NCBI GenBank assembly: GCA_024277475.1
Contig: JAJRVC010000622.1
Location: forward strand, 1-7,090
Length of the DNA: 7,090 nt
Source of the DNA: Deltaproteobacteria bacterium
GTDB taxonomy: Bacteria; Desulfobacterota; Desulfobacteria; Desulfobacterales; JAFDCJ01
Reading direction: 5' to 3'
Positions 5,226 to 7,090 of this stretch are shown here, piece by piece; position 1 is the first letter of the stretch, and every line of letters starts with the position of its first letter. Below the pieces are notes generated by a model. It saw only the letters and a list, made by a program, of their open reading frames with translations. It had not been told where the DNA came from and searched no databases. The translations under genes and the position numbers were made by a program.

Positions 5226-6851
5226 ATGCCCGACATACTTCTCATCCAGCCGCCGATTAGAGATTTTTATCTCACAGCCAAACGGACCCTTCCGTATGGT
5301 TTGGCCTGTATTGCCGCAGCATTGATACAAAACGGGTTGTCGGTAAAGATCCTGGACGCGCTGGCCACCTCGAAATCGCGCATTTGCGATCTTCCCCGGG
5401 AAATGGATTATTTGAATGATTATTACGGACGGCCGGACCGGTCCGCTTTTGCACTGTTTCACCAATATCGGCACTTTGGCTACAGTTTTGAGCACATCGG
5501 CAAAATAGCCAAAGAATCCGGAGCCTTTCTGGTTGGGATCTCATCTTTGTTTACACCGTACCTGCAGGAAGCGCTCCATACGGCCGAGACCGTCAAGGCC
5601 TGTCACCCGAATTGTAAGATTGTTGTCGGCGGCCACCATCCCAGCGCCATGCCGCAGTCGGTGATGGAATCCGCGGCAGTTGATTTTGTTATCCGAGGAG
5701 AGGGGGAAGTATCCCTGCACCTGCTGGCGGAAGCGGTGTCAAAAGGAGGAACGTATAATTCTATCCCCGGTCTTGTTTTCAGACGAAAAAACGGCGCCAT
5801 TCACATCAATCCACCGGCACGGATGAAACATCCCGACGACTATCCGTTGCCGGCCACCGACCTTCTCAATCAGCGGTTCTACCGCCGCAAAAAGCGCGCT
5901 GCTATGGTCATTGTTGCCGGGCGCGGATGTCCGATGAAGTGCAGCTATTGCAGTGTGGGGGCTCGATCCTATCTCAATTACCGCAAAAGAAGCGTTGATT
6001 CCGTGATGGGGGAAATCAAGGACAGCGTTAATCAATATAACGTCGGTTTTGTCGATTTCGAGGATGAAAACCTGTCCCTGGATCGACGGTGGTTTTTAGA
6101 ACTTCTGGCTGAAATTAAACGCCGTTTTCAGGAGCACGGATTGGAGCTCAGGGCCATGAACGGACTCTATCCGCCATCACTGGATGAAGGGGTGATCCGT
6201 GCCATGCAGGCCGCCGGTTTCAGAACTCTGAACCTTTCACTGGGCTCAGCCTCAGCAGAGCAGCTCAAAAGATTCGGCCGGTCCGATGTTCGAGCGGCAT
6301 TTGACCGGGCTCTGAAATCTGCTGAGGATTTCGGCCTCAACGCCGTTGGATATGTGATCTGCGCTGCGCCTTTTCAGAGTGCTGAAGATTCAATTTCAGA
6401 TCTTCTGTATCTGGCCCAACGGAGAGTTCTGGCCGGAGTATCTATCTTTTATCCGGCCCCGGGCAGCAAAGATTTTGATTTATGTAAAAATATAGGTATT
6501 CTGCCCGATCATTTTTCCTGCATGCGGTCGAGTGCCCTGCCGATAGACCACACAACCGGCAGGAAGGAGGCCGTTACCGTGCTCAGATTGGCTCGAATCC
6601 TAAATTTCATGAAATCCCTCATGGATAAGGGAATAGGTATCACAATGGATACAGGCCCCGCTGAAATCCGGTTAAACAGTCCCGTTGACCGTATGGAGAC
6701 GAGCAGACGGCTTCTATCAGAATTCTTGCATGACGGCAAAATAAGAGGCGTGACTCCGGAAGGGGAGGTCTTTGAACATCTTATTTCAGAAAAGCTGACC
6801 CATGCGTTTCTGACAGGTTTAGCCGCCATTGACCTGCGGGGCTCACAGTAA
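5226..6851 (+). CDS. B12-binding-domain radical SAM protein
   Basis: This 541-aa protein has an N-terminal cobalamin-binding Rossmann domain (about 1-195) and a radical SAM TIM-barrel domain (about 224-430). The first domain opens with DILLIQPP (3-10) and PYGLACIAAAL (23-33), then has ILDAL (42-46), IVVGGHHPSAMP (132-143) and VIRGEGE (155-161). The [4Fe-4S]-SAM site is GRGCPMKCSYC with C235, C239 and C242, and VDFEDENLS (276-284) is a usual downstream strand. There is no DxHxxG motif, as in BchE-like members of this class. Relatives catalyse methylations, cyclisations or ring rearrangements on diverse substrates. Nothing nearby identifies this one's substrate. The start is fixed by the N-terminal motif and by an upstream in-frame TGA (5199-5201). 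No ribosome binding site is visible. A C-terminal segment (about 440-541) has no recognised domain. Confidence 0.93.
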   Translation: MPDILLIQPPIRDFYLTAKRTLPYGLACIAAALIQNGLSVKILDALATSKSRICDLPREMDYLNDYYGRPDRSAFALFHQYRHFGYSFEHIGKIAKESGAFLVGISSLFTPYLQEALHTAETVKACHPNCKIVVGGHHPSAMPQSVMESAAVDFVIRGEGEVSLHLLAEAVSKGGTYNSIPGLVFRRKNGAIHINPPARMKHPDDYPLPATDLLNQRFYRRKKRAAMVIVAGRGCPMKCSYCSVGARSYLNYRKRSVDSVMGEIKDSVNQYNVGFVDFEDENLSLDRRWFLELLAEIKRRFQEHGLELRAMNGLYPPSLDEGVIRAMQAAGFRTLNLSLGSASAEQLKRFGRSDVRAAFDRALKSAEDFGLNAVGYVICAAPFQSAEDSISDLLYLAQRRVLAGVSIFYPAPGSKDFDLCKNIGILPDHFSCMRSSALPIDHTTGRKEAVTVLRLARILNFMKSLMDKGIGITMDTGPAEIRLNSPVDRMETSRRLLSEFLHDGKIRGVTPEGEVFEHLISEKLTHAFLTGLAAIDLRGSQ

Positions 6852-7090
6852 GAAGCGCACTATAGGTCACAGGAATTTTAAATTAAAAATATCATTTCTT
6901 TTAATTAATCCAAAAATTTTCTTTAAACTCATTTTTGATTTCAAGGGCTTTAGGGTTTACGAAGAAATAAATTCACAATTTTGGAAGTTGAGGCGCCCGG
7001 CCGGCAAGACGCGGAAGCACAGGAATATCAAGCATATTTCGAGCTTCCGCAACGCAGCCGGACGGGATGGATCGGCGACCAAAATGTGAA
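6852..7090. other. Non-coding tail after the radical SAM gene
   Basis: Positions 6852-6971 are strongly AT-rich and have no convincing gene or G-C-stemmed terminator. From 6972 a large palindrome fills the rest of the window. An open frame at 6829-7089 overlaps the end of the radical SAM gene, has no ribosome binding site, runs through the palindrome and has an unremarkable composition, so it is not called. Confidence 0.7.
6972..7090. repeat. Large nested imperfect palindrome reaching the window edge
   Basis: Four stems nest symmetrically. The outermost is TTCACA(A)TTTTGG (6972-6984) with CCAAAATGTGAA (7079-7090), complete but for one extra A. Next, CCCGGCCGGC (6996-7005) pairs with GCCGGACGGG (7057-7066), 9 of 10. 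Then GCGGAAGC (7011-7018) pairs perfectly with GCTTCCGC (7043-7050). The innermost is GGAATAT (7022-7028) with ATATTTC (7034-7040), including one G-T pair, over the 5-nt loop CAAGC. The symmetry spans about 119 bp and may continue past the window. It could be a miniature inverted-repeat element, a dispersed palindromic repeat or a structured RNA. Confidence 0.8.

Noticed and set aside
6829..7089. An 86-codon open frame at the right end
   Set aside because: It overlaps the radical SAM stop region, lacks a ribosome binding site, and spans AT-rich DNA and the palindrome.

Overview
The window carries five protein genes, all on the + strand, separated by unusually repeat-rich intergenic DNA. It looks like a chromosomal segment of an anaerobic deltaproteobacterium (Desulfobacterota, possibly Desulfobacterales). 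That placement is inference. It rests on a HesB/IscA-like protein with selenocysteine replacing the first cluster-binding cysteine, a cobalamin-binding radical SAM enzyme, roughly balanced base composition, and degenerate GAACATC-, TTCG- and AACCC-type intergenic repeats. No rRNA, tRNA, CRISPR array, transposase or phage gene is visible.

Layout. Positions 1-260 are AT-rich leader DNA with a 12-bp palindrome and a good sigma70-type promoter. Positions 261-575 encode the HesB-like selenoprotein. A conventional gene caller would miss it, or keep only its C-terminal part, because codon 33 is TGA. A rho-independent terminator (592-626) follows, then a class I nitroreductase-family flavoprotein (651-1196). 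Positions 1197-1825 hold no credible gene. They contain four closely spaced hairpins, a 7-bp tandem repeat, a 23-bp inverted repeat and a second repeat block ending at the next ribosome binding site. A DUF255/YyaL-type thioredoxin-fold protein (1826-3928) and mutY (3931-5076) are 2 bp apart and probably form an operon. After a 149-bp repeat-derived gap comes a B12-binding-domain radical SAM protein (5226-6851) with no Shine-Dalgarno sequence. The last 240 bp hold no gene but end in a large nested palindrome (6972-7090) that reaches the window edge.

How it fits together. The recognisable functions lean towards redox and iron-sulphur chemistry. The selenoprotein belongs to an Fe-S assembly/carrier family. 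The nitroreductase is an FMN enzyme. DUF255 has a CxxC thioredoxin-like site. MutY and the radical SAM protein both carry [4Fe-4S] clusters. A shared pathway is not demonstrated; only DUF255-mutY has operon-like spacing. The strongest finding is the selenoprotein gene. The most unexplained signals are the terminal palindrome and the hairpin/repeat cluster at 1213-1472.
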